Virus record (IMG/VR): IMGVR_UViG_3300027791_001920
Coordinates: 1-22,818 of that record
Source of the DNA: a virus
Direction: 5' to 3' (one strand)
DNA: 22,818 bases
Below, one piece after another: positions 1 through 7,423 of the stretch (positions are counted from its first letter, which is position 1; the number at the start of each line of letters is the position of its first letter). Below the pieces are notes generated by a model. It was not told the DNA's origin. It saw only the letters and a list, made by a program, of their open reading frames with translations, and ran no database searches. Position numbers and translations under genes: made by a program.

Positions 1-15
1 CCAGGAATGAGCTTA

Positions 16-546
16 TCATTTTTCGATAGCAATATCCAACTTGCCTTTTTTGTTTACTTCGTTATATACTATTGTACCTTTTATATTACGTTGTAAAATA
101 TTTAACCACCATGACTCGTTTTGAATAATAAGATGAGCATTACGTCCATCAGACAGTTCTTTACGTGCAGGTTGTGTGTCAATTCTTAACCAAATATATT
201 TTGTAGCATATTGATCAATGTCTTGTAATACACTGTTTATAAAATTAGGTTCAATGTGTTCTAGTACATCGTTACTAAACACCATATCAAATTTATTTGT
301 TGGCTTGTTATCCCACATCGGTAATGCAGGGTCATAACCTATAAATTCAGTGTTAGGAAACTTTTCATTGAGGTGGGAAAGAATTACTCCCTTCCCACAT
401 CCGTAATCTAAACAATTACTTGGCATCCAATAATTTATATAATTATGTGCTTGACCTAAATCTTTTACTTTGCCACCAAATCCATTAGGGCGTTTTGGAT
501 CGTAATGTAGTTCTTTAAGTTCTGCCAAGTATTGTTTACTATACAT
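16..546 (-). CDS. Class I SAM-dependent methyltransferase
   Basis: A 176-aa protein with the Rossmann-type SAM-binding signature: motif I LDYGCGKG (about residues 46-53), an acidic residue at the end of strand 2 in IGYDP (D72), and a motif IV-like DVLEHIE at 93-99. These features are typical of small class I (Methyltransf_11/23-like) enzymes. The substrate cannot be read from sequence; sugars, small metabolites and nucleic acid are all possible. The ATG lies one base after the stop of the upstream transporter gene (stop 548-550), so it is very likely the last gene seen of the same operon. The ribosome-binding site is weak, and the upstream purines are Lys codons of the transporter tail, which fits translational coupling. 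The methyltransferase fold is well supported; the role is unknown. Confidence 0.85.
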   Translation of the reverse strand: MYSKQYLAELKELHYDPKRPNGFGGKVKDLGQAHNYINYWMPSNCLDYGCGKGVILSHLNEKFPNTEFIGYDPALPMWDNKPTNKFDMVFSNDVLEHIEPNFINSVLQDIDQYATKYIWLRIDTQPARKELSDGRNAHLIIQNESWWLNILQRNIKGTIVYNEVNKKGKLDIAIEK

Positions 547-547
547 T

Positions 548-1228
548 TTATTCAGCTTTCTTCTTAGCCGGTGCTTTCTTCTTAGCCGGTGCTTTCTTCT
601 TAGCTACTGGTTTTGGTGCTTCTACTGGAGCATCAACTAGTCCGCCATTTAAATAGCGTAGTAAGAATCCGTATGCTGGAAGGAAGATAATTAATCCTAC
701 TGCAATCTTTAAGCCTGCTTGACTTGTAGCAATTTCCATCCAGTTAGCCGCCATATACTCATCTGCTGAGTTATTAAATGCTACTGCAAAGAATGTATAA
801 CTATCAATAATGTTTGCAACAACTGTTGACAATGCTGGAGCAATCCACCACTGCTTTGACCAGTTCTCACGGAAGTATTGAAACACATATACATCAAGGA
901 ATGTACCTACTGCATATGCTGTTGCACTTGCAAAGCCAATACGCATTGCTACACTCTCCGGTGCACCTTCTGCTAGAACTACTGCAATACTTGTGATAAT
1001 TGCAATTGGATATGCTGCTAGAATAGTTGCTCGAGCAATGTTCTTACCTAACATACGTACTGTTAGGTCAGTTGCTAGAATAACTAGTGGAAACGTAAAT
1101 GCCGCCCAAGTTAATTTAAATCCAGCAATTTCTACCGGAATAGCAACTAGTGCGTTACTTATTGTAATAACAACTACATGCAAAAGAGCAAGTTTAATCA
1201 TCATACCTTTATCAATGTTTTTAAACAT
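548..1228 (-). CDS. yhhQ: YhhQ/VUT-family queuosine precursor transporter with basic C-terminal tail
   Basis: A 226-aa membrane protein with about six hydrophobic segments and the conserved landmarks of the VUT/YhhQ family: FTFPLVILATDLT near residues 44-56, AYAVGTFLDVYVF near 104-116, W-x-P-x-x-ST near 128-135, and DSYTFF near 142-147. Known family members import queuosine precursors (preQ0/preQ1), and phages use such bases for tRNA queuosine or 7-deazaguanine DNA modification. A GTG start 30 codons upstream is possible, but I chose the ATG at 1228 because it follows the cupin stop by 4 nt, has an AAGGA motif about 9 nt upstream, and gives a normal family N-terminus. After the last membrane segment, residues 203-226 form a Lys/Ala/Pro tail built on a tandem DNA repeat, which is unusual for the family. 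No other queuosine-pathway gene is in the window. Confidence 0.85.
   Translation of the reverse strand: MFKNIDKGMMIKLALLHVVVITISNALVAIPVEIAGFKLTWAAFTFPLVILATDLTVRMLGKNIARATILAAYPIAIITSIAVVLAEGAPESVAMRIGFASATAYAVGTFLDVYVFQYFRENWSKQWWIAPALSTVVANIIDSYTFFAVAFNNSADEYMAANWMEIATSQAGLKIAVGLIIFLPAYGFLLRYLNGGLVDAPVEAPKPVAKKKAPAKKKAPAKKKAE
555..604. repeat. 18-bp direct tandem repeat, about 2.8 copies
   Basis: The unit GCTTTCTTCTTAGCCGGT (+ strand) occurs identically at 555-572 and 573-590, and its first 14 bases recur at 591-604. In frame it encodes repeated A-P-A-K-K-K units of the transporter's C-terminal tail. Perfect identity at synonymous positions suggests recent slippage or duplication, so copy number may vary between related phages. 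Confidence 0.9.
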
Positions 1229-1232
1229 ATTT

Positions 1233-1592
1233 TTATTTTCCTTCTGTTTTAGTGCCTGCTGTACGACGAACAATATCATCGTGGTTAAATTCAGCCCAGT
1301 ACAATTCAAAAGCGACACCGTCTTCTAAACCTTCAAACTGGTGAATCTTTCCTGGCTTTACTTGTGTAAAGTCACCAGGTTCAAGAATAGTTTCGTCAAC
1401 TAGTCCTTGATCATCTTGCCAAACACGAACAATCATCTTGCCCGATTCAACAAAGAATCCGTTCCATTTAAATTCATGTGCATGTTCACTACACTTGAAT
1501 CCTGCTTTATATTCAATACGGTGAAATTCTAATACACCGTTTGCATGGATCAATTCCGTTTGACCCCATACTTTTCCTGCTTTCATTGTCAT
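1233..1592 (-). CDS. Small single-domain cupin protein
   Basis: A 119-aa protein that is essentially one cupin beta-barrel. Cupin motif 1 reads G31...H37-A-H39-E...G51 and motif 2 is around P80-G-K-I-H84, so the usual metal-binding histidines (37, 39, 84) are present. Cupins of this size include sugar-phosphate isomerases, epimerases, dioxygenases and sugar-binding regulators, and sequence alone does not choose between them. Two in-frame ATGs are close together (1592 and 1586). An AAAGGA motif precedes both, with spacing better for the second, so the true start may be 6 nt downstream. The gene is followed after 4 nt by the transporter and preceded by an unknown 170-aa gene. A role in processing the transported base or a sugar is only inference from position. 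Confidence 0.75.
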   Translation of the reverse strand: MTMKAGKVWGQTELIHANGVLEFHRIEYKAGFKCSEHAHEFKWNGFFVESGKMIVRVWQDDQGLVDETILEPGDFTQVKPGKIHQFEGLEDGVAFELYWAEFNHDDIVRRTAGTKTEGK

Positions 1593-1603
1593 AGTATCCT
1601 TTC

Positions 1604-2116
1604 CTATAATAAAGCACTGTAGTCTATTGTTTCGCTTTGTCTGCTTATGTCTTTACAAAAAAATGCACACAATGGTTTCTTGCCTTCAGTAATTGGAACA
1701 CTTAGTAGTTGGTTGTTTTTCATCTTAGGAAAATACCACTTGACATCGTTGTAAAAGTTAATTATTTTTAAACTTCCAAAATCTAATTTGTAACTTGATA
1801 GTGGGTTGAATAAAAATGCTTCGAATCCTCTATCATTAATACTTGTTAAAGGCAATACTTCTACATCGGCACCAGCTGTTGAATCACCAACAGCAATGTG
1901 CCAATCAACTGGCATCATTAATTCGTGTCCATTAATTTCCATTACAATAGCAGGGCTACTAAATGATTCTAAAAATATAAGCGGTATAAAAAAGAAGTCA
2001 GGATCTTTTGGATCGCTATTATCTAGTACACTAAAGCGTACATCTTCGTCTTCTCCTAATTCATCCGGTAAGTCATTAAGGGAAAAACACTCGTTATCTA
2101 AGGTTAACATTCTCAT
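1604..2116 (-). CDS. Hypothetical phage protein, 170 aa
   Basis: I do not recognise this 170-aa family. The first 45 residues are very acidic (LNDLPDELGEDEDVRF, then DNSDPKDPD). A mixed beta-rich region follows (IVMEINGHELMMPVDWHIAVGDS), with no signal peptide, membrane segment or catalytic motif that I can name. It starts 3 nt after the uvsW stop. A GGA motif about 9 nt upstream supports ATG 2116, and a second in-frame ATG at 2110 is possible. The tight spacing suggests co-expression with UvsW, which could point to DNA metabolism or late functions, but nothing in the sequence proves this. Uninterrupted coding and operon packing make the gene itself convincing. Confidence 0.7.
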   Translation of the reverse strand: MRMLTLDNECFSLNDLPDELGEDEDVRFSVLDNSDPKDPDFFFIPLIFLESFSSPAIVMEINGHELMMPVDWHIAVGDSTAGADVEVLPLTSINDRGFEAFLFNPLSSYKLDFGSLKIINFYNDVKWYFPKMKNNQLLSVPITEGKKPLCAFFCKDISRQSETIDYSALL

Positions 2117-2119
2117 ATA

Positions 2120-3583
2120 TTAATTCCAGTCTACTTTTTCAATTGTAAAGGGGTACTCTGCTTCTTTGTAAAACTTTTTACGGTGAGTCAGATGTCGCTT
2201 CGCAAACTTGCATGTAGATGTCAAGTCCCATATTTGTACGAAGTCTTTGTCTTTAGCCTTTCTTACGCCTCTACCAATTGATTGGATTACCCGAACAAAA
2301 GACTTTCCAGGCTCGATAAGTACAAGATTAAAAATCCTAGGTATATTAAGGCCCACTGCCGCAACTCCGTAGGTTGCGATAATAACCTCATTAGTACCTT
2401 CTTTAATTGTATCATATGTTTCCTTGCGGTCTTTTACTTTAACACTTCCGCTTACAAAAGTGCTATTGGGTATTAGTTCTGCTAACAATTCTCCAGCGGA
2501 GATTCTGTCTACTAGTATAAGTGTGTTGCCTGATTGTTTTACATTGTTTAAAAATTTGCCTATGTATTCTATTCTTGCTTTGTTAGTAACAAGATATTTT
2601 AATTCTTCTTGATATCCTGCATGTGATACAGTATCTATTAATTGTACTACGTTAACATGACATTGAGATAGTACACCTTTGTCCTGCAATTCTTTTGCTG
2701 TAATGTTTCCAATTACAGGTCCAAGACTTGCGTGTATACTTTCAAACTCAAACTTCTCTTTAGGCACAGTGCCAGTTAGTCCCCAACGTATTGGAGCGTT
2801 ACGTAGGTTGCGAGTAAGCAAGTTCTTAAGAACTTCAGCTTTCGCTTGGTGTACTTCGTCGACGATTATAGTACTAACACCTTCAAGGAATTCTGCAAGG
2901 CTTAAAACTGCCGAGCCGTCCTTTGTTTTCTTGTCGAGTATATTTAAACTCTGCCAAGTACAAATAGTGTGAGTCTTACCTAATTGTTTTCGATCTCCAA
3001 AGTATACCCCTACGTCGAGCCCACAGTTAATATAGTCTTCTTCTGTTTGTTCTACTAACGATTTGTTAGGAACAATCACAAGACTCCTACCGTATGGCTC
3101 AGCTATATGTGACAGGGTTGCTGTCGTAATTGTTTTACCTGCACCAGTAGCAATCTGTTGCAAGCTCTGTGGATGACTTAAAAAGTTATTAATAGCTTCT
3201 ACTTGGTAGTCACGTAGAATAATTTCTGTACCTGCTACAGGATGTCCTTCAGGCCAACATACACCCTGGTCTGCCCAATAGCGTTCTGTAACTGGTGTAA
3301 AATCTAATTGTATAGGATGTCGCCTATCTTCAATGTCTGCAATTTGTACGTTATTCCTTTGTAGAACTTCGCTAACTGTATTAAGATGATTAACATATCC
3401 TGAACCACCAATACCAAAGAAAGCAACCTTGCCATCCCAACGTCCTAGTTTATATTGTGGCATGTACTTTGCATACGGTACTTCAAACTTTAATGCGTTT
3501 GCAAGTTTTCTCCGTACGTCAACGTCAAGACCTTCTATCTTTATGTTTACTTCATCTTCAATTATTAGTTTACATGTTGCCAT
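2120..3583 (-). CDS. uvsW: UvsW-like SF2 DNA/RNA helicase
   Basis: A 487-aa superfamily 2 helicase. Residues 1-80 match the UvsW N-terminal DNA-binding region, including Y-K-L-G-R-W-D-G-K at 44-52, which corresponds to the YGNWDG segment of T4 UvsW. Core motifs in order: RDYQ (Q-motif-like, 124-127), Walker A IATGAGKT (144-151), DEVH box (242-245), GLTGT (motif III-like, 268-272), a helicase C domain with GVAAVGLNIP, and motif VI QSIGRGVRKA near the end. In T4, UvsW unwinds branched DNA and R-loops and takes part in recombination-dependent replication. This protein is about 100 residues shorter than T4 UvsW. The ATG overlaps the upstream stop by one base (TAATG) and has no Shine-Dalgarno, so translation is probably coupled to the 413-aa gene. 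Confidence 0.95.
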   Translation of the reverse strand: MATCKLIIEDEVNIKIEGLDVDVRRKLANALKFEVPYAKYMPQYKLGRWDGKVAFFGIGGSGYVNHLNTVSEVLQRNNVQIADIEDRRHPIQLDFTPVTERYWADQGVCWPEGHPVAGTEIILRDYQVEAINNFLSHPQSLQQIATGAGKTITTATLSHIAEPYGRSLVIVPNKSLVEQTEEDYINCGLDVGVYFGDRKQLGKTHTICTWQSLNILDKKTKDGSAVLSLAEFLEGVSTIIVDEVHQAKAEVLKNLLTRNLRNAPIRWGLTGTVPKEKFEFESIHASLGPVIGNITAKELQDKGVLSQCHVNVVQLIDTVSHAGYQEELKYLVTNKARIEYIGKFLNNVKQSGNTLILVDRISAGELLAELIPNSTFVSGSVKVKDRKETYDTIKEGTNEVIIATYGVAAVGLNIPRIFNLVLIEPGKSFVRVIQSIGRGVRKAKDKDFVQIWDLTSTCKFAKRHLTHRKKFYKEAEYPFTIEKVDWN

Positions 3584-4824
3584 TATATTTTTTCAATTTT
3601 GCTTGTTAAGAACGGTGATACATCTGCATCATAGTACATAACAAGATCTAGTTCGTCTAAGTATGTTTGTATTTTATTCTTTCTTGAACATCCAAAAACA
3701 AGTGCAGACTTAGGCTGCCATTCCTGTTTTAATAATGTTTTTACTAACTTATCTTGTGTAGTATACACTATTTTTGAGTTAGTGTCAAGTGAATTATTTA
3801 AATTATTTTGTTTTATAAACTTATTAAAGTCTTTGTTGTCTTCGGTATCATTGTCTTTTCTATACAGCACACAGCTATCTTCATTAGAAAAAATATTACC
3901 AAACCCTTTATAAACTGTTGTTAGGTCGTCTAAATCTGTTTCACTATTTAAACATACTAATAGTGGATATCGATTTAGTTCTAGAATTGATTCTACAATA
4001 TGATTAACAGTAAACGACTCTGGTCTTATTAGTATTTGTGTTGATGTACGTCTTACTATACGCTGACTTAAAGTAGTAAGACTTTGTAAACTAGCATCTA
4101 AGTCCTCTTGATCAAAATGTTCAATGCCATATAATGCTTCTCTATCTTTATATAATGCAAGATTTTTTAGAGAGGGTTCATCACCAATATCAGTAATTAT
4201 ATAATCTACAGCTTTTGCATTTAAGTTTTTTAGTTTAAATCCATACACTCCGGGCAAGTAATCATTCTTATTGTTCATCATTATTTGTAACTTTTCATAT
4301 TGTGAGTTAACCTCGTCCTCGATAGTAAATTTTCTTTCTTTTAAAATTTCTATAATTTTATATAAGTTTAGTTCTGTATGTTTAAAATAATTTATTTTAT
4401 TGTCAGCGTCATTAATCTTTTCTTTTTCAATACCAGATGATCTTAATGATTCAAGTGCAGAAATTAAACGTTTATTAAATGTAAATCTTACAGCAATATA
4501 ACTAGTTCCGTCTATATTACGTATGCCAACCCACTTAGAACGATCAATTGTTCTAAGTTCCAATCTAAGATTATTGATACAATCTGTTACATTAATATCT
4601 AATTTTTCTAAAACTTCTTTGTATAATAGTATTTTACTTTTTACTAATTCGTACTGTCTATCAGTGTAAGCAATGCCTTTAAAAGATTGCTTAGTAAGAC
4701 TCATGATAAGATGCTTGTCATTATTATGTACATCATTACCCTTATAGCTGTGTGTAGGGTGGACGCCTGATAATATTTCTATGCAGCTTTCTGCGGTATT
4801 GTCGGGGACTTTATTTCTAAACAT
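3583..4824 (-). CDS. Uncharacterised 413-aa protein coupled to UvsW
   Basis: I do not recognise a named family. The N-terminal 60 residues contain a distinctive segment (YKGNDVHNNDKHLIMSL, then KGIAYTDRQYELVKSKI) that looks conserved in character. The middle is helical and charged. The C-terminus (SKIVYTTQDKLVKTLLKQEW, then SALVFGCSRKNKIQTYL) vaguely resembles a degenerate helicase C-terminal half, but no Walker A, Walker B or arginine-finger motif is present. Its stop overlaps the uvsW start in TAATG, and a consensus sigma70 promoter lies directly upstream with its -10 box only 6 nt from the ATG. No Shine-Dalgarno is visible. Coupling suggests a UvsW partner or a DNA-metabolism factor; this is inference. 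Confidence 0.75.
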   Translation of the reverse strand: MFRNKVPDNTAESCIEILSGVHPTHSYKGNDVHNNDKHLIMSLTKQSFKGIAYTDRQYELVKSKILLYKEVLEKLDINVTDCINNLRLELRTIDRSKWVGIRNIDGTSYIAVRFTFNKRLISALESLRSSGIEKEKINDADNKINYFKHTELNLYKIIEILKERKFTIEDEVNSQYEKLQIMMNNKNDYLPGVYGFKLKNLNAKAVDYIITDIGDEPSLKNLALYKDREALYGIEHFDQEDLDASLQSLTTLSQRIVRRTSTQILIRPESFTVNHIVESILELNRYPLLVCLNSETDLDDLTTVYKGFGNIFSNEDSCVLYRKDNDTEDNKDFNKFIKQNNLNNSLDTNSKIVYTTQDKLVKTLLKQEWQPKSALVFGCSRKNKIQTYLDELDLVMYYDADVSPFLTSKIEKI

Positions 4825-4830
4825 ACTAGT

Positions 4831-4858
4831 ATTATAGCAGGTTTATCTTAGATGTCAA
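4831..4858 (-). promoter_or_regulatory. Consensus sigma70 promoter (TTGACA-16-TATAAT)
   Basis: On the minus strand a perfect -35 TTGACA (4858-4853) is separated by 16 bp from a perfect -10 TATAAT (4836-4831). Transcription would start near 4824, which is the first base of the ATG of the 413-aa gene, so the mRNA would be leaderless or nearly so. The promoter overlaps the last codons of the glycan cassette, so the 413-aa gene and uvsW can be expressed independently of it, probably early by host polymerase. Confidence 0.8.
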
Positions 4859-5695
4859 GTGTTTATGTGGTATTCCTTGAGAAATTTCTTGGATTGTATA
4901 TTCTGTATGTGCGTAATCGTTTAGCCATTGTGTTCTATCACAGTACAAAGGAGTTTCAATATTGCGTAAGTTTTGTTCTGCTACATCAAATGCTAAACTA
5001 CTTGGGCCGGTAAATGCTGGTACGCCGTTGATTACACTATGTATGCCCGGGTTACTTGACCAACTAACTGTAGCCCATATGTTTTTAAATTTCATATCAA
5101 AGTCGTCATATGTTCCGGGTAGTTTAGATGGTTCTTGTCTGTATACATTCTTAAATTCTTTTTCAATATGTGTTAACGGACATCTTGGATGAGGCCTAAA
5201 TATAATCGGACGTTTCGTTTGTGCTCTTATGAATGTTATAGTATCGTATACCCAATTAGACATTAAGGGCATATCTTTCCATTGCAAACTTTTGTCATGT
5301 TGACCTGCTATAAGAATATATTCACCGTTGTAATTCCACGGAGATAATTTAAGACCTAGTTCATTAGCACGAGTATTGTCGTTGCTACTAGGACCAAAAT
5401 AACCATCTCGATTAATCCCATTGAGTCCTACTTTCCAAGTTGTTCCTCTTACTATTCCGCCTACTTCGAGGACGACGGTTGGTCTGGATTGTTGTATGTT
5501 TCTTTGCCATATAGCTTGGTTTCCAGCCATACGACCGTTCCAAAGTACGCTCCAAATAACATCAATCCCATCATCACCGTTAACGACAACATCATGGCCA
5601 AGAGCATTAGCACCAGCATGAAAGGCATCAAACACAGGCTTAGAATTGAGAGCACCAAATCTTTCATGTAAATTAAACTTCCTCTTTGTCTTCAT
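4832..5695 (-). CDS. Putative GT-B glycosyltransferase, KpsC/KpsS-like (paralogue 4)
   Basis: A 287-aa member of a four-copy family in this window. Shared blocks are GEYILIAGQ (124-132), a basic strand PIIFRPHPR (163-171), and a C-terminal nucleotide-sugar-type region SWSSNPGIHSVINGVPAF (211-228) followed by AFDVAEQNL (235-243). The signature ends in RTQWLNDYAHTEYTIQEI. The pattern N-S-x-x-G-x-x-x-x-x-x-G-x-P resembles capsule synthesis proteins of the KpsC/KpsS (Kdo transferase) type, but this assignment is inference. Compared with its paralogues, the terminal NGTAW motif is altered to QGIPH. The ATG at 5695 overlaps the preceding gene by 23 nt and the ribosome-binding site is weak. It is the last gene of the cassette; its stop overlaps the -10 box of the next promoter. 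Confidence 0.7.
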   Translation of the reverse strand: MKTKRKFNLHERFGALNSKPVFDAFHAGANALGHDVVVNGDDGIDVIWSVLWNGRMAGNQAIWQRNIQQSRPTVVLEVGGIVRGTTWKVGLNGINRDGYFGPSSNDNTRANELGLKLSPWNYNGEYILIAGQHDKSLQWKDMPLMSNWVYDTITFIRAQTKRPIIFRPHPRCPLTHIEKEFKNVYRQEPSKLPGTYDDFDMKFKNIWATVSWSSNPGIHSVINGVPAFTGPSSLAFDVAEQNLRNIETPLYCDRTQWLNDYAHTEYTIQEISQGIPHKHLTSKINLL

Positions 5696-6587
5696 ATTCT
5701 GTAAAGTCTACCCTCTCTTTTAGTCCTGCTTTAAAGTGACTTAGGTAAGGAGCAAGTAAACTTCTACTTATTGGTGTTTTATGTCGTCCAGTATTAAGAT
5801 TCATCATTTTATGACCCTTTGCTTCCATTAGTTCTACACATTTTCCATAAACTTCTCCGTCATAGAATCTGCGTAATTCATATTCTTCTGCTTTGTCGTT
5901 GTAGTAAATGTCTTTATATAAATCCATAAACTGCCCAAAACCGGGATGTTTCATATTTAGAATAAAAAATCCAGTTTCGCAACTGTGGTATTCCTTACCG
6001 TTCTTTTCATGCCATACACTAAAATGTGTACTTAGTACATCGTCTGGTGCAATTAATTCAGTTAACAATCTAGGAAAATTTTCTGTAAAAACTGCATCAG
6101 CATCTACCCATAATAATCTATCATGGTCTGAAAATTTCTCAGAAGCATCCATAATTGGAAATGCTTTTTTTGCAAACCCTTTAATTTTATGATTAGTATG
6201 TCTTCTTTGAAATTTTATAAATTCTTCTCCCAACATCCATCCAGCTGTTTTTACACCCTTTACTTTAGGATCAAATAACTGTTCGTTATAACAGTACATT
6301 GTACCCAAACCAGCAGCATGTCTTTTCCAACTTTGTAACATTGCTTTACCTGATTCAGTATAGTAACGTTTATCCATGCTTGTTATTAATGCAAATTTCT
6401 TACCGTTGGTCAATTCTAAATCCCTTGGTTCATCTGTTAATTTGTCTGCTTTAATCCTATTAAAGCGTCCTTTGTCAAAGTCTTCAATCGACACATGATT
6501 TTGTTGGCATTCAAAAACCTTTTCGCCGTGCTTAATAACATCACCCTTGGTATACAGCACACGTGGTTTCCAATTTACTATTTCCAT
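5673..6587 (-). CDS. GT-A glycosyltransferase with N-terminal CBM5/12-like module
   Basis: A 304-aa protein with two parts. Residues 4-33 show the spacing of a chitin-binding type 3 (CBM5/12-like) module: W6, Y12, G15-D16-V, F25-E-C27 and H31. From about residue 64 a GT-A-type glycosyltransferase domain begins (FALITSMDKRYY), with the metal-binding D-x-D motif at LLWVDADAV (D162, D164) and a later ETGFFILN segment typical of nucleotide-sugar transferases. It probably transfers a sugar from a nucleotide donor in the cytoplasm, with the module positioning a polysaccharide acceptor; donor and acceptor are unknown. The ATG overlaps the upstream stop by one base (TAATG), with GGAG 9 nt upstream. 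The 3' end overlaps the next gene by 23 nt. Confidence 0.75.
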   Translation of the reverse strand: MEIVNWKPRVLYTKGDVIKHGEKVFECQQNHVSIEDFDKGRFNRIKADKLTDEPRDLELTNGKKFALITSMDKRYYTESGKAMLQSWKRHAAGLGTMYCYNEQLFDPKVKGVKTAGWMLGEEFIKFQRRHTNHKIKGFAKKAFPIMDASEKFSDHDRLLWVDADAVFTENFPRLLTELIAPDDVLSTHFSVWHEKNGKEYHSCETGFFILNMKHPGFGQFMDLYKDIYYNDKAEEYELRRFYDGEVYGKCVELMEAKGHKMMNLNTGRHKTPISRSLLAPYLSHFKAGLKERVDFTEYEDKEEV

Positions 6588-7423
6588 TATGTTTTACTCC
6601 AGTTATGTGAGTCTTTCCAGTACTCTTCTGTTCTTGTTATACGTAGGTCACTTGCTTTACTTTTTCCTAATGCTTTTCGACCACCTTTTAAATGATCTAA
6701 GTATGCTCCCCATACGCTATTAATTAAAGGATGACCTTCACCTCTAATAATCCCTTGCCCCCAATTTAGGCAATGTGGATTAAGTTTTTTTCTTACTTCT
6801 TCGAACACAAAGCTATCATGCCATTCTGACATTTGGAATATGCCGTTTTCGGCTTCGTCGTAAACACGCTGAAATTCTTTTAAGAATGTTTGTCCCATTT
6901 TATTACGTAGGTTAATACTATATAATCCGCACTCGGGCCACTTGTTATCTCTTCCAACATAACATAAGTCATATGCAGGTAATACTAATTCATTGATTCG
7001 TTTCATTTCAATAGGACTATGGCATATTGTATCTGCATCCATCCACATGAGTTTGTCAGTGTTACATATTGTAGCACAATGAAATATACTATATACCTTG
7101 TGTGCAAATCTTACTGCGTCCCATTTGAATCCTTTGCCTGAATCTCTACGTAAACTACGTACTGGATCTTGGCTTACATCACCATTTGCTTTAGGAACAT
7201 CTTTCCATTTATTCTTAAATGCAACTAGTTCAGGACTTGAAGCATGTAAGTCTTTAACAATTATATTAGGTGCTGTAACTACCGGTGTACAGTCTTCAGC
7301 GTATGCATATAGTGTTATTTCTTTTGGCCACATCTCAGCAAAACTATCTAGCATTTTTTGTCCGTACTTGTCTAGTCCTTCTTTGTGAAATGTAGTTACT
7401 ACACTTATTGATTGATCTATCAT
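6587..7423 (-). CDS. GT-A type glycosyltransferase
   Basis: A 278-aa protein with a GT-A Rossmann-like start (SISVVTTFHKEGLDKYGQKM) and the D-x-D metal/nucleotide-sugar motif in KLMWMDADTI (D129, D131). A region CGLYSINLRNKMGQTFL follows, similar in position to the acceptor-side segment of GT8-like enzymes. It resembles its two DxD neighbours in architecture but lacks the carbohydrate-binding N-terminus of the next gene. It starts in an ATGA overlap with the upstream stop and has AAGGA 7 nt upstream, so the start is well supported; its stop overlaps the next ATG in TAATG. Sugar specificity cannot be inferred. Confidence 0.8.
   Translation of the reverse strand: MIDQSISVVTTFHKEGLDKYGQKMLDSFAEMWPKEITLYAYAEDCTPVVTAPNIIVKDLHASSPELVAFKNKWKDVPKANGDVSQDPVRSLRRDSGKGFKWDAVRFAHKVYSIFHCATICNTDKLMWMDADTICHSPIEMKRINELVLPAYDLCYVGRDNKWPECGLYSINLRNKMGQTFLKEFQRVYDEAENGIFQMSEWHDSFVFEEVRKKLNPHCLNWGQGIIRGEGHPLINSVWGAYLDHLKGGRKALGKSKASDLRITRTEEYWKDSHNWSKT

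Noticed and set aside
1229-1318. Longer GTG start for the transporter
   Set aside because: It would overlap most of the cupin C-terminus and adds a non-family leader; ATG 1228 has AAGGA and operon-like spacing.
993-1328. 111-residue plus-strand frame
   Set aside because: It is antisense to the transporter and cupin genes, whose families are recognised, and has no start signal.
3766-3788. TTGACA within the 413-aa gene
   Set aside because: No acceptable -10 box at 15-19 bp and no gene start downstream.
5461-5667. 68-residue hydrophobic, membrane-like frame on the minus strand
   Set aside because: It lies fully inside the 5' part of the fourth GT-B-like gene in another frame; the enclosing frame carries the family motifs and operon overlap, so the hydrophobic look is probably compositional.
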